Shown: in pieces, positions 8,166-18,867 of the stretch
Layout: each line of letters opens with the position of its first letter
Numbering within the stretch: the stretch's first letter is position 1
Source of the DNA: DASSUW01 sp963811895
GTDB lineage: Bacteria > Actinomycetota > Thermoleophilia > Solirubrobacterales > Solirubrobacteraceae
DNA length: 64,000 nt
Direction: 5' to 3'
NCBI GenBank assembly: GCA_963811895.1
Contig: CAWETE010000005.1
Location: 1-64,000 of the forward strand
Position numbers and translations under genes: made by a program
The notes under the pieces: generated by a model
Database searches by the model: none
What the model was told of the DNA's origin: nothing
The model's input: only the letters and a program-made list of their open reading frames with translations

Positions 8166-10098
8166 TTGGTCACCTCGACGGCGCCGGCGTCACAGGCCGG
8201 CCCTTGGGGACGGGGCACGCCGCGCTGGTCCGTCCGCAGCAGGGCGCTGAGGTCGACGAGCCCGGCGATGTGCTGCTCGCCCTCCAGTTGCGCGAGCGGC
8301 GGGGGGTTGAGGCAGGCGGTGGTGGGCACCCGGTCGAGCGCCGGGCTCGCAGCCTGCGGCAGGCGCGTCTCGGCCGGCCCGCCGTAGCCGTGCAGCGCCT
8401 CCAGGCCGGAGGGCACGCCGACCGAGTCGGTGGGCGCGGTCAGGCGGCACGACCCCTCGGTCAGGACGTTGAAGCCGTGCGAGATCGAGGCCGGCGTGTC
8501 GCAGCTGTCCTCCGTCGGCTGCGTCTGGCCGCCGTTGAACTCGGTCTTGGCGGGCCCGATGACCGAGCCGAACGCCTCGAGCCGCTCCCCGGCGCCGACG
8601 TTGGCGCCCACCGGGGCGACGTTGTCGGCGACGGTCGAGGAGACGAGGGTGAGGACGCCCGCGGCATTCAGGCCGCCGCCCTTGCCCTCGGCGTAGTTGT
8701 CGCTCACGGTCGAGTTGGCCACGTACAGGTCTCCGCGTGACCAGATGCCGCCGCCGACGTGCGCGACGGCGATGTTGCGGGAGATCGTCGAGTTGACGAC
8801 CGTCACGGACGCCTCGCCCGAGATGGCGCCGCCGCGGTCGTCCGCGCGGTTGCCGCTGAGCGTCGAGCCGATGACCGTGACGTCCCCGTCGAGCGTGAAG
8901 ATCGCGCCGCCCGGGCCGTCCGCGGTGCTGCCGCTGACGGTCGAGTCGATCACGGTGACGTCGCCGTCCTCGTCGGTGTAGATGGCGCCGCCGTCGCCGT
9001 CGGTCGTGTTGCCGTCGAGGTGGCTGCGCACGACGAGGATGTCGCCGGTCGAGCCGAGCGCGCCGCCGGAGCCGTCGACGAGGTTGCCGCTGAGGGTCGA
9101 GTCGTAGACCTGGATGCCGCCGCGCCGCGCGTACACGGCGCCGCCGTCGTCGTTGGCCAGGTTGCCGGTGAGGACCGAGCGGATGATCGTGGCGCGACGC
9201 TGCGACATGACCCCGCCGCCCGGCTCCTCGGCCAGGTTCTGCTTGATCGTGGAGTCGATGACCGCGATCTCGCCGCGCGTCACGACGGCGCCGCCCGGCC
9301 CGTCGCTGCCGCCGCGAGTCAGCGTCACGTTCCGGAGCTCGACGAACCCGGTGCCGTCCTGACGCAGCAGTCGCTTCTCGAAGCACGTCTGTCGCAGCGT
9401 GTGGCCGTGTCCGTCCAGGAGCACCGGGCGCGGCGACTCGCGCATCGGGTCACCGCGCTCGCAGGCGCGGAGGAAGATGTCGGCGGTGACGTCGATCGCC
9501 GTCACGCGCGGGTTGCCCCACGCCGCCCGCAGCTCGGCCTCGGTGTCGACCGCGACCGGGGCCTTGGTCAGCAGCGTGTAGTCGTGGCTGATCCGGCGGC
9601 GGCCCTTGCGGCAGATGACGCGGCCCTCGTAGATGCCGTCGACCTCGAACAGTCGCCGCTCGCTGCAGGCGTAGCCCATGACCGTCCGCCGGTAGATGCG
9701 ATCGTGCAGCCAGCAGCGGCCGAGGAACACCGGCCGGACGCAACGCTTGTCCGCGCGCGAGTAGCAGCGGCCCTTGCGGCCGCTCTCGTCGTTCAGGCAG
9801 CGCTGGTATCGGCGGGCGAAGCGCGTGCCGGTGCGACACGGCGTTCCGACCACCCACACGCCGAGCACCGACCCCGGCCCGGCGTTGCGCGTCGAGCCGA
9901 GTCGACAGCCCCGCGCGTCCGTGCGCTTGTACGGGACGTCTTCGCCCTCGCCGACCTCGCGCTCGGCCCGACCGGGGGTCCGGCGCTCGGAGGGGCCTGG
10001 CCTTCGTCACCGCCCGCCAGTGCCGTGCCCGCGCCGGTGAGCAGCAGGACCAGGACGAGCAGCAGCGCTCCGATGAGGGCGCCCGAAGAGAGAAGCAA
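8162..10098 (-). CDS. Secreted right-handed beta-helix repeat protein (frameshifted near the N-terminus)
   Basis: A hydrophobic signal-like segment (LIGALLLVLVLLLTGAGTALA) near 10090-10020 is separated by a one-base shift near 9985 from the main frame. The main frame reads EVGEGEDVPYKRTDARGC and runs to the stop. Residues 1-100 of the main part are basic and Cys-rich. Then a long parallel beta-helix follows (about 8.5-9.35 kb) with repeated GGAI/GGAV, DSTxSGN and VIxSTxSGN rungs, as in polymorphic-membrane-protein-like surface proteins. The start codon is uncertain: TTG 10098 gives the signal peptide, while an ATG with GGAG upstream (about 10104) is one base out of frame. First gene of a coupled three-gene operon. 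Function unknown. Confidence 0.7.
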
Positions 10099-10288
10099 AT
10101 GGCATGCGAACCGATTCTCCGGCCCGCCGCCGCAGCCTCAATCGCGTGCGCTTATCGCTCGAGCACGCGTGACGATGACCCGACGCTTCGAGAAGAATTG
10201 TTGCGTCGCGGGCGGAATCGCGCGGTGCTCCCGAAGCTCGGGGTCACGTCTCGGGCCGAGCTGAGCGCCGCGCCGGCGTCGGCGTGAC

Positions 10289-10762
10289 TCAGGATCCGAA
10301 GTCAGCCGTGAACGTCGCTCCCGGCGTGGCGAACGGGGTGCCGCGCGAAACGCCGATCCCGGCCACGCGGTACCGGCGGTTCAGGAGCACGTGGCGATGC
10401 TCGGGGCTGCGCAGCCACGCCCGCACGACCCAGCGCGCGCCGGCCGGCTCGTTGTGCCAGGCGAGGTTCTCGCCGACGGTCCAGCGCCGCCGGCCGCGCA
10501 TCCAGCCGGTGCGCGCGATCCGGCCGCTCGAGGACAGGCCCGAGCGGGAGGTGTGCGAGAAGTAGCGGTGGGCGACCATGTCGCGCGAGTGGCGCTCCGC
10601 GGCCCGCCGGAGGCGCGGATCGAGCCGCAGCTCCCGCGCTCCGTGCTCCGCGCGGACGTGGTTGATCAGACAGAGCGTGGTCACGGTGAGCGGCTGAGCG
10701 GTCGGACAGGGCGCGGTCCAGAGAGCGCCGGCGGCGAGCAGGATGGGGAGGACGGCGGGCAT
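10289..10762 (-). CDS. CAP/SCP (YkwD-like) secreted protein
   Basis: A 157-residue protein with a signal peptide (ILLAAGALWTAPC) and a CAP domain. Conserved pieces are NHVRAEHGARELRLDPRL, AAERHSRDMVAHRYFSHTS (His and Glu/Ser near the cavity), GENLAWH, and RAWLRSPEHRHVLLN. Bacterial CAP proteins are extracytoplasmic and their substrates are mostly unknown. It diverges from the Ser/Thr kinase gene across about 100 nt. Intact frame and usual length. Confidence 0.85.
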   Translation of the reverse strand: MPAVLPILLAAGALWTAPCPTAQPLTVTTLCLINHVRAEHGARELRLDPRLRRAAERHSRDMVAHRYFSHTSRSGLSSSGRIARTGWMRGRRRWTVGENLAWHNEPAGARWVVRAWLRSPEHRHVLLNRRYRVAGIGVSRGTPFATPGATFTADFGS

Positions 10763-10866
10763 CGCTCAAGCGTGTGAGCGACACCCGAGCCCGGCAACTG
10801 GTAGCGGCGATCGGACGATCGCGAGTCCTGCTTGGCCGGCTCCCACCGGTCCACGACGATCACTTC

Positions 10867-12083
<1,217 letters not shown>

Positions 12084-12102
<19 letters not shown>

Positions 12103-13731
12103 TCGGGCCGGATCGCGCTCAGGATCTGCGTGTGGCTGTTCTTGTACGCCTCCTGCGCCTCGATCGCGCGGAACAGCGCGGTACCGGGACGCTCGACCTC
12201 GGCGGCGTCGTGCTCGAGCGCGGCGCGGGCCCGCGCGACCTCGCGCTCGTCCGCGGGCGCGTCGACGCGCTCGGCCACCGCCGGGTCGAAGCGGCGAGCG
12301 CCCGTGAACTGCTCGGCGTAGTAAGGCTCCTTGAGGCTCGAGATCTTGACGACGTCGCCCGTGTGCGGCGCGTGGAGGAAGCGGTCGCCGCCGAGCGACA
12401 TGCCGACGTGGTGGACGTAGCCGGTCGCGTCGCGGAAGAAGACGAGGTCGCCGGGGATCAGGTCGCGGCGGCCGACCTTCGCGGCGCCCTCCGCGAGGAT
12501 CTGCTGGTCGGTGACGCGGGGGATGCGGATGCCGGCCTGGGCGTAGGCCCACTGGACGAGCCCCGAGCAGTCGAACCCGGTCCTCGGGGACGAGCCGCCC
12601 CACTGGTACGCCGTGCCCATGTACTTCCTGGCCTCGGCGAGCGCGGCCCGGGCATGCAACCCGGGCTGCACGTCGCCGCCGGCAGCGTCGACCAGCTCCT
12701 CGACCGGAGGGCGGGCTCGGCGCAGCAGCTCGCGCGCCTCCTCGAGCCGCTCCTGGTAGCGGCCGCGGTACTGCGCGGCCGGCCGCTCGACGTTTGCGAT
12801 CCACTCGCCGTAGCCGCCGGCGTCGCCGACTCGCCCGCCGACCTGCTCGGCGTGGTCGAGGAACCAGTCGAGTTGCAGTTCGGGGCGGCCGGCGTAGCCC
12901 GCGTAGGGACCGCTGTTCCAGATGCTCGCGCGCATCTGGAAGAGGCCCACCGAGTCGGCGTGGCCGCCCGGGAGGTTCTGCAGGCCGGACTCGACGAGCG
13001 CCGCCATCACGGGCAGCTCAGGCGGGAGCCCGCGTCGCTGCGCCTCGCCGGCCATCCAGGCCGCGATCTGCTCGCGCGGGGCGTCGTCGCCGGGGTACTC
13101 GGAGTCGATGTCGCCGAGGTCGGGGACGTCGTCGCCGTCGTCGGGTTCGTCCGACCCGTCGGCTCTCGTCGGACTCGTCGGGCTCATCCTCGACGACCTC
13201 GTCGTCGGTGAGGTCGTCGATGTCCGGCCCGACCTCGTCCGGCTCCTCCTCGTCCGGCTCGTCCTCGTCTTCGTCCTCATCCTGCTCGTCTTCGTCTTCG
13301 GCGTCGTCCTCGTCCTCGTCCTCATCCGCGTCGTCCGAGTCGCCGGAGTCGGGCTCGTCGCCGTCGTCCGGCTCGTCACCGTCGTCCGGCTCGGTCGAGC
13401 CCTCCGTGTCGTCGGTGTCTTGCGGGTCGTCCGAGCTCTCCGTGCCGTCGGCGGCGACGAGGTCGTCCACGTCGACGGCCGGGGCGCCGCCATCCGCCAG
13501 GTGGCCGACGTAGTCGTAGACGCTCACTCCCTCGATCGCAGCAGCGAGCATCGCCCCGGCCAGGCTCGACTTCGACTCGCGCAGCTCGAGCGTCTCGAAC
13601 GCCCGGCCCTCGACCGGCTCGAGCCCGGCTTCGCGGGCGGCGGCCTCGGGGTCGCGGCGGAACCGCGCCCGGAAGGCCGGGTCCGCAAGCACGCGCTCGA
13701 TCAGCCGTGCCGCGGACTCGTCGCGGCTCAA
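12084..13731 (-). CDS. Cell-wall hydrolase: lytic-transglycosylase-like plus NlpC/P60 domains with an acidic linker (frameshifted)
   Basis: TTG 13731 overlaps the GH26 stop (TTGA). The first about 35 residues (LIERVLADPAFRARFRRDPEAAAREAGL) resemble leader regions of the NHLP/Os1348 type. Then come GAMLAAAIEGVSVYDYVGHL and a very acidic Asp/Glu linker (13140-13440). A one-base shift near 13170 joins it to the second frame. That frame carries a transglycosylase-like domain (VMAALVESGL with catalytic Glu, SVGLFQMR) and an NlpC/P60 domain: DCSGLVQWAYAQ with the catalytic Cys, VHHVGMSLGG, LHAPHTGD. No ordinary signal peptide is seen, so the export route is unclear. Likely cuts both glycan and peptide bonds of peptidoglycan. 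Confidence 0.8.
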
Positions 13732-14762
13732 CGGACGCCGTCCTCGATGATCTGGCGCAGAGCGGCCGCGGCCGGCGGGTCTCGCTGCACGTCCCAGTCG
13801 ACGATGCCGCCGGCGCCGGCGCGGTGCGCCTTGCCTCGGCTCGGAAGCTGCGACCAGAACACCGCGCGGACCCACGGCATTCTGCGCAGCATACGCCGCA
13901 GGTCGCTCAGCCAGGCGACGCTCCCGTCGTACTCGGTATTGGTCTCGGCGAGGATGACGGGCTTGCCGAACGTCCGGTGGAGCGTGCGCAGGCGCGGCGC
14001 GAACCGGGCGACGCTGTAGTCCTTGTCGCCGCCGAAGTCGATCATCGTCGACCCGACGGCGTCGACGTAGCGGCTCCCCGGCCAGTACCGGCGCGCCGTG
14101 CGCAGCCACGCGGCCCTGCCCTCGTAGAGGTTGGCGTTGACCGACCACGCGAACCGCACGTTGTCCGCGCCGGCGACGCCGAACAGCCGGACGATGCGCC
14201 GCCACGCCCAGCGGTACGCGCGCGCGTCGCGGCTCCACGGGTACCAGTAGCCGTTCATCTCATGCGCGTAGCGCAGCCACACCGTCCCCGGGTAGCGGGC
14301 CAGGCTGCGGGCGAAGCGCATGATGTAGCGGTCCTGGGCGCCGCGCGCGATGTCGAGGTTGCGGTAGCCCGGCTGCGGCTTCGACTGCGCGTCGACGCCG
14401 TCCGCCGCGGGGACCGGCGTCCACGGCTCCCACGACACGAGCATCCGGTGGATGCCCTGGCGCCGGCTCTCGGCCCCGTACTCGTCGAGCGTGCGCCGGC
14501 GCGAGAACGACTCGAACTTGGCGATCGCCTGCGGCGCGGCGCCGATCGCTCGCGCCCAGTCGTCGACGTGCCACGGATCGACATAGACGCCGAACACGCG
14601 CGCGGGACGGCGAGCCGGCTCATAGCGCGGGAGCTCGACGGGGACGGCCGCCGTGCGCGCCTGCGCGCCGCGGTCGAACGCTTGCTTGGCGGGCAGGGCG
14701 AGGACCACGAGCAACAGCAGCGTCGCCGCGCCGGTGAGCGTATTCAGCGTGAGCAGGCGCAT
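13728..14762 (-). CDS. GH26-like glycoside hydrolase, membrane-anchored or secreted
   Basis: A 344-residue protein starting at ATG 14762, with an uncleaved or cleaved N-terminal hydrophobic segment (LTGAATLLLLVVLALP). A TIM-barrel GH26 (beta-mannanase-like) domain follows. The acid/base Glu sits in YAHEMNGYWYPW and the probable nucleophile Glu in PVILAETNTEY; VDAVGSTMIDFGG is typical of this bacterial group. The stop overlaps the start of the wall hydrolase gene, which suggests a joint role in wall or capsule polysaccharide turnover. A frameshifted paralogue lies at 29.4-30.4 kb. Confidence 0.85.
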   Translation of the reverse strand: MRLLTLNTLTGAATLLLLVVLALPAKQAFDRGAQARTAAVPVELPRYEPARRPARVFGVYVDPWHVDDWARAIGAAPQAIAKFESFSRRRTLDEYGAESRRQGIHRMLVSWEPWTPVPAADGVDAQSKPQPGYRNLDIARGAQDRYIMRFARSLARYPGTVWLRYAHEMNGYWYPWSRDARAYRWAWRRIVRLFGVAGADNVRFAWSVNANLYEGRAAWLRTARRYWPGSRYVDAVGSTMIDFGGDKDYSVARFAPRLRTLHRTFGKPVILAETNTEYDGSVAWLSDLRRMLRRMPWVRAVFWSQLPSRGKAHRAGAGGIVDWDVQRDPPAAAALRQIIEDGVR

Positions 14763-14907
14763 GACGGAAGCGTGCGGGCGTACGCGACCACGCTCAATCG
14801 CTCTCCGCGATCGGCGGATGCCGTCCGCCGATCGGATGGTCGCGCCTATCAGCCGATAGCCGGCTCCTGTTGCCGCCGAGGGTGCGCGGCCGCAGTCTCG
14901 GGTGACC

Positions 14908-15249
14908 ATGACGACGACTGGAATGCTCGCCGAGCCCGGCGACCTCGAGATGATCCGCGGCACGCGAGCGGTGCTCGAGCTGCTCACCGCCAAGTGGAGC
15001 GTCGACATCCTCTACCTGCTCGCCAGCGGCACCCGGCGATACAGCGAGGTGCTCTACGAGGTCGGCGAGATCTCGAAGAAGACCCTGACCCAGACGCTCC
15101 GCTCGCTCGAGCACGCCGGTCTCGTCACCCGCAGCGTGCTGCCCGAGGTTCCCGTCCGCGTCGAGTACTCCCTGTCGCCGCTCGGCTGGAGCCTCACCGA
15201 GCCGCTGGTGGCGATGTACGAGTGGGCCGCGCAGCACCTCGCCGCCTGA
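14908..15249 (+). CDS. HxlR-family winged-helix regulator
   Basis: A 113-residue DNA-binding protein. The core ELLTAKWSVDILYLLASGTRRYSEVL, then ISKKTLTQTLRSLEHAGLVTR, then VRVEYSLSPLGWSL is the HxlR winged helix. There is no cysteine, so it is not a Cys-based redox sensor like HypR or YodB. ATG 14908 is preferred; an in-frame GTG lies two codons earlier. It heads a plus-strand set of secreted protein, sortase and SDR genes. HxlR regulators often control adjacent oxidoreductases, so the SDR is a candidate target. Confidence 0.9.
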   Translation: MTTTGMLAEPGDLEMIRGTRAVLELLTAKWSVDILYLLASGTRRYSEVLYEVGEISKKTLTQTLRSLEHAGLVTRSVLPEVPVRVEYSLSPLGWSLTEPLVAMYEWAAQHLAA

Positions 15250-15279
15250 GCCCTCCCAACCTGACCCCGAGGAGTTCCG

Positions 15280-15636
15280 ATGCACCGATTCCTGTCCTTC
15301 ATCGTCGCCGGCGCCATCGCGCTCGGCGTGAGCGCCGCTCCGGCGCTCGCAGGCTCCGACGGCTGTTCAGGCGACTGCCGGGCCGAGAACGCCCCGGCGG
15401 CGGTCGTCGGCACCGTGCCGACCGGCCCGCCGGCATTCCCGGAGGGCAACCTGCGCCAGACGCGCACGTTGGGAGTTGCCCCGTCGACCGCCCCGCGCGG
15501 CGCAGTCGCCGCGGGCGAGGGGGGAGCCACCGAGAACGGCCACGGCGGCATCATCTTCGCCATCGGCGCCGCGGCGCTCGTCATCCTCGCCGCGGGAGCC
15601 CGTCTAGCCCTCGCCGCCCGCGGGTCGAAGTCATGA
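15280..15636 (+). CDS. Small exported protein with C-terminal membrane anchor, partner of the sortase
   Basis: A 118-residue protein; AGGAG lies 7 nt before the ATG. An N-terminal signal peptide ends APALAGS. A short Cys pair (GCSGDC), a Pro/Gly-rich middle and a C-terminal hydrophobic helix (IIFAIGAAALVILAAGARLAL) with basic end AARGSKS follow. That layout resembles a sorting signal, but no LPXTG-type motif is evident. The stop overlaps the sortase start (ATGA). The 27.5 kb protein has a similar tail (SGALVLMASGGRLIAVARRSES), so the two are probably related. Confidence 0.7.
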   Translation: MHRFLSFIVAGAIALGVSAAPALAGSDGCSGDCRAENAPAAVVGTVPTGPPAFPEGNLRQTRTLGVAPSTAPRGAVAAGEGGATENGHGGIIFAIGAAALVILAAGARLALAARGSKS

Positions 15637-16265
15637 GCAGGCGACTCGGGCTGCTCCTCGGCATCGCCGCGCTACTGCTCGGCATCGCGCTGCTCGCCAC
15701 CGTCGTCGGCGCCGTCTCGCACGACGACAGCGTCCCGCGGCACGCGACGACCCAGGTCACGGCCCCGCCGGAGACGGCGACGAGCGACGCGGTCGTCGCC
15801 TCCGCCCCGCGCCCCGAGCGCCGCGAGCGCGCCGCGATCCCGGTCAGTGTCGAGATCCCCTCGATCGGCGTACGTGCGCCCGTGATCAAGCTCGGCCTCA
15901 ACCCCGACCGCTCGCTCGAGGTTCCCACCGACTTCGGCGATACCGGTTGGTGGTCGGGCGGCGCGCGCCCCGGCGAGCGCGGCCCGGCGGTCATCGTCGG
16001 TCACGTCGACTCGAAGACGGGCCCCGCGATCTTCTACCGCCTCGGCGAGCTCCGCCGGGGCGACAAGGTCGTCGTCGTCGGCCGCGACGGCAGCCGCGTG
16101 CGCTTCACCGTCGAGGGCAGCGAGAAGTACCCGAAGGATGACTTCCCGACCGCGCGCGTCTACGGTCGCACCGACGGTCCGACGCTCCGCCTCATCACCT
16201 GTGGCGGCGACTTCGACAGCTCCACCGGCCACTACGTCGACAACACGGTCGTGTACGCGCGCTGA
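15633..16265 (+). CDS. Sortase, class F-like
   Basis: A 210-residue protein with an N-terminal membrane helix (LLLGIAALLLGIALLATVVGAV). The sortase barrel holds IPSIGVRAPVIKLGL, VIVGHVDSKTGPAIFYRL with the catalytic His, LRLITCGG with the catalytic Cys, and a C-terminal DNTVVYAR where the catalytic Arg is expected. It would join or anchor exported proteins at the cell surface. The ATGA overlap with the preceding exported-protein gene supports a dedicated pair. Confidence 0.9.
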   Translation: MSRRLGLLLGIAALLLGIALLATVVGAVSHDDSVPRHATTQVTAPPETATSDAVVASAPRPERRERAAIPVSVEIPSIGVRAPVIKLGLNPDRSLEVPTDFGDTGWWSGGARPGERGPAVIVGHVDSKTGPAIFYRLGELRRGDKVVVVGRDGSRVRFTVEGSEKYPKDDFPTARVYGRTDGPTLRLITCGGDFDSSTGHYVDNTVVYAR

Positions 16266-16281
16266 ACCATCGGAGGAACGC

Positions 16282-17010
16282 ATGACCACGCAAGCCCTGC
16301 CCGGCCAGACCGTCGTCCTCATCGGCGGCAGCGCCGGGATCGGCCTCGAGACCGCCCGCCTCGCCCGCGCCGAAGGCGCCGAGGTCGTCCTCATCGGCCG
16401 CGATCCCGAGCGGCTCGAGCGGGCCGCGCAGGACGTCGGGGCGCGCAGCACCGCCGCGTTCGACGCCGGCGACGCGGTGGCGCTCGAGCGCTTCTTCGGG
16501 GGTCTGCCCGGCCAGGTCGACCATGTCCTGGTCACGGCGGGCGGCCCGCACTACGGGCCGATGCTCGAGATGGACGCGGACCAGGTGCGTCACGCGCTCG
16601 GCGATCACGTGGTCGTGGGAATCGAGGTCGCGCGTCACGCGCGCGGCAAGATGAGGCCGGGCGGCACGCTGCTGCTCATGGGCGGGACCGGCGGCCGGAA
16701 GATCAGCCGCGAGCTCGGCATCGTCTCCGCGGCCACCGCCGCGCTCCCGCCTTTCGTGGCCGCGCTCGCGCTCGAGCTCGCCCCGGTCCGCGTCAACCTG
16801 ATCGCCGCCGGCTTCGTCGACACGCCCCTGTCTGCCTCGCTGCTCGGCGACGACCTCGAAGCGCGCCGCGAGCAGCTGCGTACGACGCTCCCGATCGGGC
16901 GCGTCGTCGGTCCGGCCGACGTCGCGGCGCTCGCCGTGCACCTCATGGCCAACACCGCCCTCACGGGCGCGACGTACGACATCGACGGCGGCCAGCAGTT
17001 CGCCTTCTGA
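16282..17010 (+). CDS. SDR-family protein lacking the usual Tyr-x3-Lys pair
   Basis: A 242-residue Rossmann protein. The start ATG is preceded by GGAGG. The nucleotide-binding motif GGSAGIGLETA, the acidic/basic end of strand 2 (IGRDPERL) and the C-terminal TGATYDIDGGQQF are typical of short-chain dehydrogenases/reductases. At the place of the catalytic YxxxK the sequence reads ISRELGIVSAATAALPPF, with neither Tyr nor Lys. It is either a divergent SDR with a different mechanism or a nucleotide-binding, non-redox protein. It follows the sortase by 16 nt, probably in one transcript. Confidence 0.85.
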   Translation: MTTQALPGQTVVLIGGSAGIGLETARLARAEGAEVVLIGRDPERLERAAQDVGARSTAAFDAGDAVALERFFGGLPGQVDHVLVTAGGPHYGPMLEMDADQVRHALGDHVVVGIEVARHARGKMRPGGTLLLMGGTGGRKISRELGIVSAATAALPPFVAALALELAPVRVNLIAAGFVDTPLSASLLGDDLEARREQLRTTLPIGRVVGPADVAALAVHLMANTALTGATYDIDGGQQFAF

Positions 17011-17014
17011 ACTC

Positions 17015-18058
17015 TCAGGCCGGCGGCCGCAGCCTCAGGATGCGGTCGTCGGCCTTGGTGGGGAAGCCGCGGCCGTCGCGGTTGCTCGTGAGCAGATACA
17101 GCCAGCCGCCAGGACCCTCGACGACGGTCCGCAGGCGGCCGTAGGTCCCGATCAGCAGCCGCTGGTCGCGCACGACCTTCCCGTCGCGGAACACCAGCCG
17201 CCGCAGCATCGTCCCGCGCAGGCACGCGAACAGGTAGTCGCCGGTCCAGCTCGAGCCGCGGCGCGTGACGAACGTCGCGCCGGACGGCGCGATCGGCTCC
17301 ACCCACACGCGCAACGGCGCGCTGAACACGCCGCCGCCGGTGTCATAGCCGATCGCCTGCGGCCAGCCGTAGTTGCCGCCGGGGACGATCTCGTCGACCT
17401 CGTCGTACCCCTGCGGGCCGTCGGAGCCGCTCGGCCCGTGGTCGGTGGCGATCAGGCGGCCGGTGCCGGGCTCCCAGTCGAAGCCCTGCGAGTTGCGCAG
17501 CCCGTCGGCGACGATCTCCGGCCCAGCGGGGCCGGCGCCGCGGTACTGGCTCGGCTCGAGCGCGAGCAGCTTGCCGTTCAGCGACGCCGGGTCCTGCGCC
17601 AGCGCGGGCTCGTTCGCGTCGCCGGTGCTGACGTACAGCCGCCGGTCGGGCCCGAAGGCGATCCGTCCGGAGTCGTGGAGCGTGCCGGAGCGGATCCCGT
17701 CGAGCAGCGACGCGCGGTACACCAAGCGCTCGTGCGTCCAGCGGCGGCGCTCGAGCCGCATGCCGGCGTCGGTCGTGAAGTACAGGTAGACGAAGCGGTT
17801 ACGGGCGAAAGCCGGATCGAGTGCCAGGCCCAGCAGCCCGCCCTCGCCGACCGCGCTGACCGCCACGCGGGCGACGGGCTTGTGCCGCAACCGGCCGCGG
17901 CGCCCCAGCAGGCGAACCCGCCCGGGGCGCTCGGTGACGAGCGCGCGGCCGTCAGGCAGGAACGCGATCTCCCATGGGATCTCGAGCCCCTTCGCGACCG
18001 TCTGGACCCGCAGCGGCGGCCGCGCGGCCGCCGCCGGCGTGGCGGCAAGCGCCGCCAC
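17015..18058 (-). CDS. PQQ-dependent aldose sugar dehydrogenase-like protein, secreted
   Basis: A 347-residue six-bladed propeller of the soluble glucose/aldose dehydrogenase family: IPWEIAFLPDGRALVTERPGRV, GEGGLLGLALDPAF, TGDANEPALAQD, DHGPSGSDGPQGYDEVDEIVPGGNYGWP and LLTSNRDGRG. These enzymes oxidise sugars at the cell surface using PQQ and calcium. The GTG start gives a short Ala-rich export signal. The hydrophobic stretch may extend upstream (RRALTLAVAALA), where only CTG starts exist. The family usually has FHPxF where this protein has LDPAF, so the catalytic His is uncertain. Confidence 0.8.
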   Translation of the reverse strand: MAALAATPAAAARPPLRVQTVAKGLEIPWEIAFLPDGRALVTERPGRVRLLGRRGRLRHKPVARVAVSAVGEGGLLGLALDPAFARNRFVYLYFTTDAGMRLERRRWTHERLVYRASLLDGIRSGTLHDSGRIAFGPDRRLYVSTGDANEPALAQDPASLNGKLLALEPSQYRGAGPAGPEIVADGLRNSQGFDWEPGTGRLIATDHGPSGSDGPQGYDEVDEIVPGGNYGWPQAIGYDTGGGVFSAPLRVWVEPIAPSGATFVTRRGSSWTGDYLFACLRGTMLRRLVFRDGKVVRDQRLLIGTYGRLRTVVEGPGGWLYLLTSNRDGRGFPTKADDRILRLRPPA

Positions 18059-18066
18059 GGCGAGCG

Positions 18067-18867
18067 TCAGCGCGCGGCGGTGCAGTGCTCGGCGTCGGGG
18101 CAGACACCGAGAATACGCAGCCGCGGCTGGCCGTGGCGGCGGCGCAGGCGCAGCAGCACCGACGAGGCGTTGTTGTCGTACGACGACTCGAGGATCCGGT
18201 GGTCGGCGTTGGCGACGTGCACGAGCACGTAGCGGCCAGGGCGCAGCCCGTTCAGCGGCAGGTACTGGCCTTCGAGGTTCGCCGAGTAGTCGTCGCCGTA
18301 GCCGACCGAGATGCCCTCGCGGATGCCGAGCAGGCCCGGCTGGTCGAGCCCGCAGCGGCTCCGGTATCTCGGCTCGAGCGGCTTGCCGACCAGCGGGAGC
18401 GTGCGCACGGGATAGCGGTCGCCGAGGCAGAAGCCGGTCTTGCGATCGGCCACCACGGTCTCGCCGCTGTCCGCCCGCCGGAGCTCGTAGCGGTCGAAGC
18501 CGAGCAGGTGCCAGTGGCGATGGTCGGGCGACCGCACGTAGCGCAACTCGCCGACGCCAGGGACGACCGAGCGCGGGCTGCCCTCGTTGACAACGACCTG
18601 GTCGGCGGACATCGTCTCGACGCCCGGCTCGGGCCGCGCCCCGTCGATGATCAGCGGGCCGGCGCCGACGTTGCGCACGGCCGAGTCGAACCCGAGGCGC
18701 CAGCCGCCGCGGGCCTTCGTCAGCACCAGGCCCGTCGGGGTCTCCTGGTCGAGGTCGGGCAGCAGGGCGCTCGCCTCGGGGGCGGACCCGCCGAGGGCGA
18801 GGGTGGCGGGCACGAGGGCGGCGACGGCGGCGACGGCCGGCAGCAGGCGCAGCAGCGAGCGCTTCAC
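18067..18867 (-). CDS. Lysyl-oxidase-like copper protein, secreted
   Basis: A 266-residue protein with a signal peptide (LLPAVAAVAALVPATLAL). The domain matches bacterial lysyl-oxidase-family proteins: copper-site-like SPDHRHWHLLGFDRYEL, KTGFCLGDRY, a Cys-containing CGLDQPGLLGIREGISVGYGDDY, and GRYVLVHVANADHRILESSYDNN. Animal homologues oxidise lysine side chains; in bacteria the substrate is unknown. GTG 18867 overlaps the glycosyltransferase stop (GTGA), so the two are co-translated. Confidence 0.8.
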   Translation of the reverse strand: MKRSLLRLLPAVAAVAALVPATLALGGSAPEASALLPDLDQETPTGLVLTKARGGWRLGFDSAVRNVGAGPLIIDGARPEPGVETMSADQVVVNEGSPRSVVPGVGELRYVRSPDHRHWHLLGFDRYELRRADSGETVVADRKTGFCLGDRYPVRTLPLVGKPLEPRYRSRCGLDQPGLLGIREGISVGYGDDYSANLEGQYLPLNGLRPGRYVLVHVANADHRILESSYDNNASSVLLRLRRRHGQPRLRILGVCPDAEHCTAAR

